Origin: Siphonodentalium dalli
Taxonomy: Eukaryota > Mollusca > Scaphopoda > Gadilida > Siphonodentaliidae
NCBI GenBank assembly: GCA_032622095.1
Contig: CP136063.1
Location: 40,462,106 to 40,526,105 of the forward strand
Length of the DNA: 64,000 nucleotides
Direction: 5' to 3'
This document shows, one piece after another, positions 1-10,339 of the stretch (within the stretch, counting starts at the first letter, position 1; each line of letters opens with the position of its first letter). The position numbers and the translations under genes are program-made. A model generated the notes under the pieces. That model had not been told where the DNA came from, ran no database searches, and was given only the letters and a program-made list of their open reading frames with translations.

Positions 1-214
1 CAGGGCTCTTTTGATACCTGTTACAGGTTTGGGCGCCCAAACTCTGGTGGCCTAAATGTTCCCAAATTGCAAGTGGATAGTTTTATTAAAGCAGAATTTT
101 CTATATTTTGAAGGAAATCTTCTATTATAATTCAACAACATGCAATGCAAATCATCAATATACAGTTGATATAGAGCCTTTATTTGCTTCATCAAGTGTC
201 CAGTGAGAAATATT

Positions 215-385
215 TTAACCCTTTCATGACTGGGGCTTCTTGAAATTTTGCAAAAATCCTGTGCCAATGCATTCTCTTATATAAATGAGAGTCTCCCATC
301 TAAGGAGCCTCGCATATACATGTATAAGATAATACATTGGCCTTTATCTTGACCTTGTAAGCCAGTGCATTTTCTTATGCGGGAT
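215..385. repeat. Dispersed foldback repeat, family A, copy 1
   Basis: The copy begins AACCCTTTCATGAC and contains an internal inverted pair around GTGCCAATGCATTCTCTT and its complement near CATTGG, so it can fold on itself. Related copies lie at about 11225-11372, 43722-43812 (opposite orientation) and 62815-62962. No open frame is present. It is best described as a small non-autonomous repeat of unknown superfamily. Confidence 0.6.
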
Positions 386-1187
386 CTTTAATGCTGCACC
401 TAAGGGAGTGGGGCGACCCCCTCCCGTACCTACCCCCATCTCGGGCCTACGGCCCTCGGGATATGCCTTGGCATATCATGGTCCCAAAACAGGTGTCTCC
501 AAAAAATCCCTGGATCCATCCCTGAGTGTATGTTTCCTGACTCATGGACGATGTGAATTTACAACACTGTGAATAATATAGCAAAACAAAAGCGTTTTGC
601 TCAGACTAAAACCACTATTGATCATTGTGCTACGTGCGTATCTGTGTTTGCCATATGTCTATCCTCTCGGTGTTTGGCTATTCAATATGCCTACCACAAA
701 ATATTGACGGGACAGTATGTCAAATAGCTTTTTTTAAACTGAAAAATGCATTATTTGAGTTCGCAGTCATGTTTGTCTTGTCACTGAGATACTATATCAC
801 ATGTATTCATGAAAATAACTTACAAATCGACATCCTGAGCAAATTTGGGACTTTGTTTAATTTGAAAGTTTGAAAAAGTCGACAAAATCCGAGATATTTT
901 GTCTTCAAACAACGTATTCTACAATGCCAAATTGTTACCAAGAGGTTCAACTTATAAATCAGACATTACTGCATCTGACGTGATAAAAAAATCTGACCTT
1001 TTACAGCGTATTTGGTAAATTATAATCTAAAACATACCTTGGTTGAGAAACCCGCCACGCAATATCACTACAGCAATATGCCTACCCACAGCCACCAGCC
1101 TATAGGGTTATCGGGCGTGTAGTAATGATGGTCAAAAAACAAATTAATTGAGGAATGTTTTTTTTCTAACTGTTTTTTGGGCGCCTG
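386..1187. other. No gene seen
   Basis: This AT-rich sequence lies inside the candidate element that opens the window. The short open frames at 625-873 show no recognisable motif and are likely chance. Nothing else is supported. Confidence 0.5.
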
Positions 1188-1437
1188 GAGTTTGGACGTC
1201 CATACCTGTTACAAGTACCAAAACTGGCCTGGAAATTACCTTGCCCAGATTATCAATCAAGATTCCCGGATTTGAACCAAGTCGATTGTATGTACCGGGA
1301 CTCATGACAGAATGAGAGAGCGAGAGAGGGGAGATAGACAGCCATTTTGAGTGAGAGACAGAGAGCGATTTGCTCGCATTCCATCTTGGTTGTTGTCACA
1401 TTGCCACAACATCAGATGTTTAAATATATATGCATGT

Positions 1438-1495
1438 TATGTCGAGATCTCGAGATAATATGTCGAGATCTTGAGATAATATCTCGAGATCCCAG
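1438..1495. repeat. TCGAGAT simple repeat
   Basis: Three tandem blocks of the form TCGAGATCTCGAGATAATA occur with small changes. The blocks are self-complementary and could form small hairpins. Confidence 0.7.
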
Positions 1496-1895
1496 CGAGG
1501 CCCTGCAATGATAAAAGGTTTATTTTATGAGTCAATATGACGCCTGGAGATCATTCATAGTTGTTCTTTGAAGATTAAAATAAAATTTTGTGGTTTATTT
1601 CTGGTAATTTGTTCTAACTTCTGCTGACTAATCTGTGCCAGATTTTTTAATCACATCATTGTTTTGTATTTGGCACAATTCAGCAATTTCCGTAGCAGGG
1701 TGATATGGATTTTTGTCCTGGGGAAATTTCACCTACTAAGTGTGATCCGACATCTCATATTTCTTCATGAAACAATAGTGATATACAGAAGAGAAAAAAT
1801 AATAGTCATATAATAGGGCCATTCCACGCAAAGTGGTCCACAACACACAAAAATTCAAATTGGACTCAGGGTCACAATTTTTTTTTTTTCTCCAT

Positions 1896-2436
1896 AAGGC
1901 GACACCAATTTTTAAGTCTGGTTTACGAACATGTGGGGGAAAAAAAAGTAAATGCAGGAGGGAAAAAAAAAAAAAAAAAAAACTCTCACAACAGTTTATT
2001 GGTTAAATTGTGGAGTTCTACCTGAATTTCACAATAATTATATATAAAATATGAATTTGAAATGTGTTTTTAATATTCAAATTTAATATAAACAAACAGA
2101 CATTTCTTGTCATAAAATAAATAAAAATAGAAACATGTATTAATAGGAAATTAGTACATACTGCTCCAATCCACAAATTGTCTAGCCAGGCATATGCGAA
2201 TATAATTTAAAGACCCTACCTTTTAGCTGAGTAACGTTGAACTATTATTCCCCATGCTTAATACTAGAACACTAATAAATATTAATTTATAAATAATAAA
2301 AAAAATAAAATTAAAAAAAATAAAATATTTTAAATTAAATTTTTTTTAATTTATTTTTTATTTTTTTCATGGAATGGAACAAAAGTTGTCGGCGGTGTTC
2401 GTAAACCAGACTTAAATATTGGTGTCGCCTAATGTT
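1896..2436. repeat. AT-rich foldback with 37-bp inverted arms
   Basis: GGCGACACCAATTTTTAAG (from 1899) and the following GTCTGGTTTACGAACA reappear reverse-complemented at 2396-2431. The ~460 bp between the arms is extremely AT-rich, with a long poly-A run at 1961-1982. It lies inside the larger element starting at 1816 and may be a separate MITE nested in it. Confidence 0.7.
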
Positions 2437-2880
2437 GATCCAATTTATCAGGAAAAAATATTTGTATGTGGATTGTACATGTGTGTGCCTTGCACATCAG
2501 TGTTCAAATTTATGGCTACTATAGCCAAACAATTGATCCTATACATGTTGAAATGCTGATGCTTTCTAGGAAAAAAATGTTAGGATTAACAAACTGATTC
2601 ACATGTCATTTTACAAACAATGACCACCTTATTCTGTAGGCATGCCTGCTACTTGGATATAGGATGCATATCAAGAAAAACAATTGTCAGGAAATTCACA
2701 TTTGGCTTGTCACAGTAACACACGTGACAGAATTAACAGTATTTTTTACTTAAAACTGGAAATACTGCACAATGTTTCACATTATTACATATTCAAAGGT
2801 AGAAACGTTCCCGGACAATTTCGAGAAAAACTTGTTGAACTTGATCACCACCTAATGCCCAAATGCATGGTTTAATTTCT

Positions 2881-2908
2881 GTAACACACGTGACGTCACG
2901 TGTGTTAC
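2881..2908. promoter_or_regulatory. Perfect 28-bp palindrome, E-box/CRE/E-box
   Basis: Two TAACACACGTGAC motifs meet head to head, giving a perfect 28-bp palindrome whose centre reads CACGTGACGTCACGTG. This contains two CACGTG E-boxes and a TGACGTCA CRE core. Inside a transposon it most simply represents a paired transposase-binding site. It could also act as a bHLH/bZIP binding site, which is inference only. Confidence 0.6.
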
Positions 2909-3618
2909 AAAAATGACACATAGCTTGTAGTGATTGAAAACATGGGTCCAAGACTTCTGAAAGCTGTTTCTAGATTAATTATGTTGCTAATAGCTGTAAA
3001 CAGACTAGATTGACACACTCATTTTGATATATGTTAATTAATTTCTGACAACTGCGGCTAAACATTAAACCCTGTTCTGAACTGAACGCATCACAGGTGT
3101 CTGGCTATTACCATAACACCTCCACATACAGATTATCAATAGGAAATTCATAATCTTGATCTCAAAACAGATCTGCAGACTCCTCTATGCCAAAACGCAT
3201 CTGAAATATGATCCTTTATATTGGTCTGACTATAAGTGGACTGTCACATCTTTTCAATGATAGATATTAGTAATCCAAAATACAATAATTAACCATTATT
3301 AATTAGAAAATGGATTTAAATTACACTGATGAGGTGTATGCATCGGGTCTTACATTTTGTAATTGTGTATGGTTGACTCATTTTATCTGGTAAAATAGCA
3401 AATTGACAAATAATCTTTTACATGTACTTCCAATAGTTACAAAACCCACTATTTCTGGCACCCAGTCATGCTCAAATACATCAAATCTACACTTGTACAT
3501 GGCTCCGGAATATTTACTAAAGTTATAGGAATTATTGCATCTGCAGCGTCTAGTCACTGTGTAAATGTACTGTTCTGTTAGTTTCTTCTTGATACAGTAA
3601 GGGGTCATCTCAAAACTA

Positions 3619-3832
3619 AAATCGGTAAAATGGGCAAAAACACCGATTTTACCGATTGATAACGCTTTGTGGAAGTCATTTCTACCGATAAAATACCGAT
3701 TACAACGTAGAAACGACGTTTTTGAACAACGCGTCGATCGGTGAAATCGGTACCGATTTTTCCGATTACGTCAATTTGTGACGGTCACAATCGGTACCGA
3801 ATCTACCGATCAGAACGTACGTTTCAAAATAA
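3619..3832. repeat. Left subterminal ACCGAT/ATCGGT array
   Basis: About ten ACCGAT or ATCGGT units lie within ~210 bp, in both orientations, including two complete or near-complete palindromes around GGTACC. The mirrored array at the other end of the element suggests transposase-binding sites. Confidence 0.7.
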
Positions 3833-5311
3833 CGTCGCTAATGATCGCAGCGCCTGAGTACTTCGGTATCGCCGTAGCCTATTGGTCTAGCAACACATGT
3901 TTTTTTATGTATATATTATCAAGTTAATAGGCCTACCGGTACCACGAACGCCTGTGTTATATAGGCGACCATTCATTCATTGTCAAATCTTTCGACTGGT
4001 ATTTGTGATGTAATTGGTATAAATCATCACGAAATGACAGTCACGTGCAATGCTATGCCAAATGTGCAGTTTCAATCAATCATAGCCTGATAATGAAGTA
4101 TTTATATCAGCTAATTACGTTACGTATTAGGTAATTTTCGTGCGACAAAGACACGCCTATTTTAAGTTTGATCGACAGCTGTTGTTTTAACTAATTGTCG
4201 TAGAGCCAACTCACTCACGTTTTAGTTGGGATAAAAAATAGATCCATGCACCGGTGATTTGTAAAGAAATCAAATAGAGAAAAGATATCCTTACCCAAAC
4301 TAAAACATAATTAGTGATTCAAAAGAATAAAATGTTCAATTTAAGCGAGTCACCGGAACATTTTTTAAGAAAATGACGGGGTTCTCCGAAAACGGATACC
4401 TACTCAGTGCGCGTGCCAGGTACCACGAATCTGTTTAAGTTTTGACAAACACATGCTTTCGAGTGTCTGTATTACAAGATCCCGCACACGTACTCATGTG
4501 TACATTCTGTTCTGTTCTTGTAGTCCCTCCTTTGCACGAGGAGCACCCCATATATAATGGGTAAAAATATTGATCTCGTAAAAAAAGAGTCTACTCCAGT
4601 CTGGCCCGGTAGCATGGATGCATAGACTACCTTTGCCCCCCCCCCCCAACCTCGACGAGAGATCGCGATCATCTAGCAAAAACCAAATTAAGAACCCACC
4701 CCAGCCTGTCTGGGGACCCATTCGCATAGGAATAGAATGGCAACTTGGATTCATATATGCGATTAATTTGGGGAGATTAACATTAGATCTGTCGATACAT
4801 GAAGATTATAGAAACGCGACACACACCAGGAAAACGTTTGAATCTGCCGGGTAAACATGAGCGACATGCGATGGGCGGAGCTTTACGGGATTCAGCCAAT
4901 CACGCAACGAATAGATAAACAGTGAAGAAAATATCACAATACATTCTGATACATTGCAGATAAAATACGTTAATATGTTAAACAATTAGTAATAATTGAA
5001 TGAGTATGCAGATTATGCTAAAATGGTAATTGATATGACAATCAATGATGATTAAAGTGTAATTTGATGAGATGAAAGTGGAGTGAAAATCATACAATTT
5101 ATCAATTTATGTGCATATGTAAAGTACGGATTCGGAAACGAAAAAAATATTTCCGATGAGAATAATTGTTACCGGTACTGCCAATTAATCTAATAATACC
5201 TAATACATAAAAGAATGCAAATAAACCACTATCTGATTTTTTTTTCGATGGAAAATCCACGACCATCTGTGCCCTAGATCTATGTAGGCCTATAACAAAA
5301 ATCGAACATAA

Positions 5312-5612
5312 AACGTCTCAATCGGTACCGATTTCACCGAGTGTTTTTGCAACTACGGCGTTAACTTTTTCATACATGTACAACAACAAATCGAACGTTA
5401 AAAGTTTCAATAAATCGGTACCGATTTCACCGATTGACTTACCGACTGCGACGTAATGCGTTCACTCATGGATATTGATCGGTAAAATCGGTACCGATTT
5501 TACCGTTAATGACGCTACTAACGTGATTACGCTGTCTGACTTTACCGATTATTTTCCGATTCAAAAGGCTTGAATACAATCGGTAAATGGCAATCGGTAC
5601 CGATTGGAGTTT
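5312..5612. repeat. Right subterminal ACCGAT/ATCGGT array
   Basis: About a dozen units lie within ~300 bp, with at least four copies of the palindrome ATCGGTACCGAT. The density and mixed orientation match the left array. The two arrays bracket an interior that lacks the motif. Confidence 0.7.
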
Positions 5613-6624
5613 TGAGATGACCCCTAAGAATGAACGTTCATCTCAATTCTCTACAGAACAGTTTTTGTGGCAATGAATTAAGTACGAGATTGTATATTAT
5701 ACCTTCACAATATCTAGAGGGATTGGTGTCATATGTTGTAAGTCATTCGTGCATTCATAATCAAGCCGATTCTGGAACACAACAAGGGTGTGCACTGTGC
5801 ACCCACAGCATTCAATTTGAAGTTTGGAGCTTTTAATACCCCTTAAGCTGGGCACATGTCTTCATTTCAGTCATATACCATACATCAGATATATACCAGT
5901 AATATGGTCTCACATTTTAGTGGTTTAAGAAAACTTAACCAAAGTATTCTCTGCAGCTAGCTTTGTTAACCAGTTAAATGGATTGTGAACAAATACTTTC
6001 TATCTAATGATGTTGTTTACCAACAATGGGCTTTGTTTATGTCTAGTAATGTCATGTTCCCTTGTACCTCTCTTCTTATGAATTGATATTAAATTTTGTT
6101 ATGTTCTGCTGTAATATGCATAAAATCATCTTTTGAAACAAAACTTGTGCATAAAATGGACAATTGGTTATGAACTGATTGAAAATAGGATACTGGTTTC
6201 GCATGCGTAACACTCGTGACAGAGCGATGTAACACACGTGACAGTGAATATGCTATCGGGGCGAGAAATACATTCAACTCTCATTAAAAGTACTAATTGC
6301 ACATTGAAGAAGTCTTTTTTCTTATTGGAAAAAAGTGCCAATTATGTATCAACAATTAACTTCACAGACTTTTTGCATAGAAAACAGAGGTCCTTTTTTT
6401 CTCATTTGTGCACTGTAACACACGTGACAGTCATATACAAGCATTGTACAGTAATACATTTACTACACAGCCTTAAGGACCGATCGCATAGTTATGAAGG
6501 GGTTATTATCTCGACTATACAGTGAATCATTTTATATTATATTGAATGCACACCAAATGCTGCTTGAAAATATCACCAAAATTTCGTGCAAAATGTAACA
6601 CACGTGACATGGAATGGCCCAATA

Positions 6625-7215
6625 AATGATTGGGAACATACAGGTGAAGCAGGAATCAGAATTGAAGTATAAAATATCTTCAACTTTAATGTTTGCAGTC
6701 GACCTATTAAATGTCAGTTTTTGTGCCACAGTAGCTCTTCTTAGCTGATTCTCAACAATACTGCTGCCAAAGCTTTCTTCCTGGCTTCACTTTCTCTCAG
6801 ACCTTTTCATCCCCAGGGTCTAAGGTTCCCTGTAATCAGCCCTATCTCCCAAGTAAAGGGGGCTTTTTCTCAGGCCCCGTTGGGTTTTTGTGAATGCCAC
6901 TATAGAACATTGCAAAAGTCATGATAGAACCTTGTATAAACTGACAAGTAGGTATGAAGTATGTAGATCTACAACAGTTATATATTATTCTGAAAGGATA
7001 TTCTTTGTCAATTCCCAAATTTGAGGAAATCAGCCCTGTCAAAGTGAAATCAGCTCCGTCATAGAAATAAGGAGACCTTATTTCTGACCTTGTTATATGT
7101 CAATTTCTGAGTCGGCGAAGCCTGCTTCATTCACATTTATTTGGTTCCATTGTGACCAGTCTTTATTTATTCATGTTATTTGGATTTTTGTTGATTTTGC
7201 TCTCTTAAATTACAG
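6625..7215. other. Intron or intergenic DNA upstream of SET exon
   Basis: No repeat or coding region is recognised. The last 25 bases (TTTTGCTCTCTTAAATTACAG is the core; quoted in part: CTCTTAAATTACAG) form a polypyrimidine tract and acceptor for the exon at 7216. Earlier exons of that gene are not recognised here and may lie upstream of the window. Confidence 0.4.
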
Positions 7216-7276
7216 AATGAAGCTCCTGGTCAGTGCATAGAAGACATCTTAGAAAACCGAGATTGTGGAAAGAAAG
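7216..7276 (+). CDS. SET-domain protein, KMT5A-like, exon 1 of 3 seen
   Basis: The exon runs from acceptor TTACAG to donor GTTAGT and encodes 20 codons (NEAPGQCIEDILENRDCGKK) plus one base, so the intron is phase 1. The next exon completes the split glycine codon and continues straight into the SET-I start, GLGVFTK. In KMT5A/SETD8-type lysine methyltransferases this is the segment just before the SET domain, where a turn leads into the G-x-G-V-F strand. N-terminal exons are not visible in the window. The join to the next exon rests on matching phase and on the protein pattern, not on transcript evidence. The intron that follows is 7.8 kb and full of transposons. Confidence 0.65.
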
Positions 7277-7355
7277 GTTAGTACATTTTGCTAAGACCTA
7301 AAAAAAAACTGGGAAAAAATAGGGACGGTAGGCAGGCAAAAAAACTTTTCATTAA

Positions 7356-7838
7356 ATATTCAGCCCTGGGAATTAAGGAAAATTTGCCTAGGCAATATTT
7401 TGGCCTAGGTGAAAGAAATCGGCCTAGGCAAAAACAGATTTTACCTAGGCAATTTTGCAACAATATTGCCATCTCAAATCAGTATGATTCAATAATAACA
7501 ATAAATGCTTAGTTATTTTGGAGAACATTTCCAGGCCACTACTGATCATATATATACATTCTACAAATCATCTCCAAAACTAGTGCCCTTATGTGTAGCT
7601 AGTTAATGGCCCAGTACCATGGAAACAATTTTAGGACAATATATGTAAAGAGTGATTTAAGGAAGTCATTTTGGCTAAAGATGTTCTATTTCTGATAGAC
7701 ACAAATCAATTTTAGTAACCCAATGAACTTGTTTGACCTAGGCAATTATTGACCTAGGCAATATAATTGCCTAGGAAAACTGATTTTGCCTCTGCCTTTA
7801 CCTAGGCATTGCCTAGGGTAATTCCCAGGGCTGAATAT
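7356..7838. mobile_element. TTAA-flanked MITE with CCTAGG arrays
   Basis: The terminal inverted repeat ATATTCAGCCCTGGGAATTA is flanked by TTAA on both sides (7352-7355, 7839-7842), the target duplication typical of piggyBac and Kolobok elements. Both subterminal regions repeat the palindrome CCTAGG, usually as GCCTAGGC or TGCCTAGGCAA, about ten times in all. The interior of ~250 bp has no coding potential. It sits in the first visible intron of the SET gene. Confidence 0.75.
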
Positions 7839-8258
7839 TTAAATTTTTTCTTTATTATTGACAATACGTGTATAATACTTTATATGAGCCCACATTATGG
7901 ACTTCTTTATAGTCTCGAGGTGGTCAACCCATGGAATATACTGAGAAACAAGAAATTCAGATTCAAAGTTAAAGATGATATATATTTCTTTCTTCATAAG
8001 AATATCAAATGCATTCCGCTGTGTGGTGATTTCCATAGTATCATGTTCGATCTGTTTTTCCACGATCTCTCTATCACCGCAAACAAACTTGATATGGTTT
8101 ATGTTGAATGCTGACAACTCCTTAACTTTCATTTCAACATTTATGTCAAACGACGCTGACTCAGCCGATGTATGGCACCTCACTTTAACCTTACTGAAGT
8201 CAGTCTTATCCGGGTGGAATAAAAAGAAGAGTTCTTCAATTTTGGCATCGTTGTCTAT
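7839..8258 (-). pseudogene. Unrecognised coding-like ORF antisense in SET intron
   Basis: On the minus strand the frame is open for 139 codons from an acceptor-like GATCAGATAG just above 8258 to a TAA at 7839, which is part of the TTAA at the edge of the neighbouring MITE. The composition is protein-like: charged, with alternating hydrophobic residues and blocks such as FHPDKTDFSKVKVRCHTSA, FNINHIKFVCGDREIV and DILMKKEIYIIFNFESEF. I do not recognise the family. It could be one exon of a gene on the opposite strand, a captured gene fragment, or part of an old transposon. No donor site or partner exon was found. Confidence 0.35.
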
Positions 8259-8802
8259 CTATCTGATCTCTTTTCTTTTGCAGTGGAAACATTAGTCCAA
8301 ATAGATAGCATCAACAATGTGCTGGCCTATGGAGGTAGCCATTGTTGCTGTTGTTGTGGTGTGAGTTATGTTTACTTTCCAAAGCACCAGGTGTTTTCAA
8401 TGGGAGATATGTATACATCTACTTATAGTATGGGTATTTCCACCAGAAGCGACCGCCGTGCTTTTATCTCTGTTAAATTAGTGAAACATTCACAGATACC
8501 ATTATTTTTTTAAGTCAGTTTTTCAACAGTTTTTCGATCACAATGAAACAATGATACTTGTCGTCAGAAGCTTCCATTGATGTCTCAAGAGCTCACGCTG
8601 ATGAACTGTTTGGGTCAAAAATTCACTGTCTGATGCAGATCAAAATGTTTTGTGGGAAACATTTTTACCCTCAACGACATGAGTTGCCTGATTGATCATT
8701 AGAATTAGAACAAATTAAATTGAATAAATTATATATTTATCATTCGGGTTGAAATAAATATTGTTTGAACTAACTGTTAAATACAAATGAAAATAAATAA
8801 AT
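8259..8802. other. No gene seen
   Basis: This is AT-rich intronic sequence. An open frame at 8283-8513 contains a run of cysteines from a TGTTGCTGTTGTTGTGG tract and looks like chance. Confidence 0.5.
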
Positions 8803-9926
8803 ATGTGCGATTTAAATGCACGCATTGGTTACTTATCTGACTTTAACACTGATTATGATAGAATAACACAAAGAATTAGCATTGATTCTACTGTCAATCA
8901 TTATGGAAAAGCCTTTTTGGAGTTTCTAAATGAATCAAAATTTAGCTTTGTAAATGGGAGGCTAAATCCTAAAAATGATAACTATGTATCAGTTAGTATA
9001 AAGTGGTTAGCTATTTATGTGTACTGCACAAGGAATTTGTCAGGTTCACTGACTTTCGGGTTACTACTCAATCATCACTGATTATCAATCACCGACTGCA
9101 AGGCTATTATAGCCATGGCTGTAAAACTCCCGATTATAGTTTCGTGGGCATCACAGTTGAGTTTAATCCTGTTGCCCAACAACAAACAACAGTTGTATCA
9201 GCTGACTTGAACGTGTCTAACAGTATAATACCTTCAAAATTAAAGAAGCCTTTGCCAGAAAATTTCTTGTCGTCGAACTTAAAATTAAATGCCCTTGCTT
9301 CACTTGTTTCGGAAATCGAAGGCATGATAGAGTCTCAGGAAACGGTGGATGAAATTTATGAACGCTTCTCGGGGACTATAATACAAGAATTACAAGAAAA
9401 AGTCCCATATTTCAATAAATTTCCAAAATCTAAGAAAATGTTTAAATATCATAAACCATTTTGGAACAAGGAATTGACCGAATTCTGGCATAACATAAAT
9501 AACTGTGAGAACAAGTTTTTGCACATTTAAAATATATCACCGTGACGCAAGGGAAAATTAGCCCTCTCTTGTTCTAAAAGACTATTTAATAAGAAATTAC
9601 GATCTACTGAACGCCAGTATAAACGGCAACTAATGATAAATATGGAAGTCGATTGTAAAAATCCTAACTCGTTTCGGGAATACATGTGTAGTTTAAAAAA
9701 TTGGGGCCAAAAGTTAATTTTAAAATTCCCTCTGAAGTCAGATGGGTCAATTAGTAATGACAATGATACAGTTCTTGGAACATGGAAAGAAGAATTAAAA
9801 AAAATTATATAATCCTGATCAGTCTAAGTAATTCTGATGAAAACTTCAAAAATGAAGTACTAAAAAGTTTATAGAATACCGTACAAGTTACTGGAACCGC
9901 TCTACCAGGATAATCATAGATTGAAC
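8803..9926 (+). pseudogene. Decayed non-LTR retrotransposon, endonuclease to pre-RT region
   Basis: The first frame shows CDLNARIGYLSDF and later FVNGRLN, the pattern of the APE-type endonuclease of LINEs (the GDLNARIG block). The frame shifts near 9000 and continues as EFVRFTDFRVTTQSS, HGCKTPDYSFVGITVEF (corresponding to the ..SDH.PV region) and FWNKELTEFWHNINNCENKF. A further shift near 9535 leads into RLFNKKLRSTERQYKR, NPNSFREYMCSLKNWG and SDGSISNDN, typical of the linker before reverse transcriptase. The endonuclease N-terminus is absent (5' truncation) and stops occur, so it is dead. The hAT element at 9927-12666 cuts it; the reverse-transcriptase start resumes at 12667. Confidence 0.75.
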
Positions 9927-10339
9927 TAGGGTTGCCACGATTAATCGTATAATCGATGAACCGTTGATAAAGACAATAATCGATTACCATTTCCGTAGTC
10001 GATTAATCTCTGTTATTTATTTCGGACGTCGGAAAGTGCTGGGTATTATTGAATACCGTGTTTGTTTTACAGTTTAATCTACAACCGAAGGTTTAACAAC
10101 CTTTGATCGTGCATCGGAGAGAGTCTGACAACATGAGTATACCAGTACTTAGATGTTACTAACTACAGTCTATCACTTATCATGTGGTGACTGCTAAATG
10201 TGACTCACTATTACTATCAGAATTACTTAACTTGTTCTGAGTCCTGAAATTTCTGGGTTGGGGGGGGGGGGGCTCCTTTGTGATTGTTATCCACTCTGGA
10301 AGTTTGCTGAAACTTATATAGTTTCTGTGACATTAGATT

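Larger units (their letters stand above)
1..1231. mobile_element. Candidate inverted-repeat element at window edge
   Basis: The first ~45 bases, reverse-complemented, match 1188-1231 at roughly four positions in five, sharing GAGTTTGG, ACCTGT and CAAAA blocks in the same order. This suggests a ~1.2 kb element with terminal inverted repeats. Its left end may lie outside the window, so no target duplication could be tested. The interior has no recognisable coding region. Part of the match comes from a locally palindromic GGGCGCCC core, so the call is tentative. Confidence 0.4.
3601..5624. mobile_element. PIF/Harbinger-like non-autonomous element
   Basis: The ends are exact inverses for 17 bp (GGGGTCATCTCAAAACT) and are flanked by TAA on both sides (3598-3600, 5625-5627). 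A 3-bp TWA/TAA target duplication with G-rich ends is typical of PIF/Harbinger elements. Both subterminal regions are packed with ACCGAT/ATCGGT units, often fused as the palindrome AATCGGTACCGATT. The ~1.5 kb interior holds a poly-C tract near 4640 and no recognisable transposase or Myb-like protein, so it must be mobilised in trans. It splits the possible exon described on the minus strand. Confidence 0.75.
3378..5650 (-). pseudogene. Cysteine-rich possible exon split by transposon
   Basis: On the minus strand an open frame of about 75 codons ends at 3378. Its readable part contains a CRC motif, then YKCRFDVFEH, WVPEIVGFVTIGSTCK and a stop. If the 2024-bp insertion and its TAA duplication are ignored, the frame continues through seven more codons to 5650, where a good acceptor (TGTTCTGTAG) precedes an in-frame AGA ATT GAG. 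The spacing of cysteines and the VTIGSTC ending loosely recall the C-terminal region of secreted cysteine-knot cytokines such as IL-17, but this resemblance is weak and unproven. As it stands the exon is broken by the insertion. It lies inside the larger transposon-like element, so it could be captured host sequence or chance. Confidence 0.25.
1816..6620. mobile_element. Transposon-like element with TAACACACGTGAC arrays
   Basis: The left end GGGCCATTCCA (1816-1826) is the exact inverse of the right end TGGAATGGCCC (6610-6620), and both sides are flanked by AATA (1812-1815, 6621-6624), consistent with a 4-bp target duplication. Inside both terminal regions the motif TAACACACGTGAC recurs: 2716, 2882, 2895 (inverted), 6207 (one mismatch), 6230, 6416 and 6596. 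The element is interrupted by a Harbinger-like insertion at 3601-5624 and carries an AT-rich foldback near its left end. No transposase is recognised, so it appears non-autonomous. The terminal inverted repeat is short, which limits confidence. Confidence 0.5.

Noticed and set aside
3378-3608. Assigning the cysteine-rich frame to IL-17 or noggin
   Set aside because: The cysteine spacing is only loosely similar and the frame is short; kept as an unnamed possible exon.
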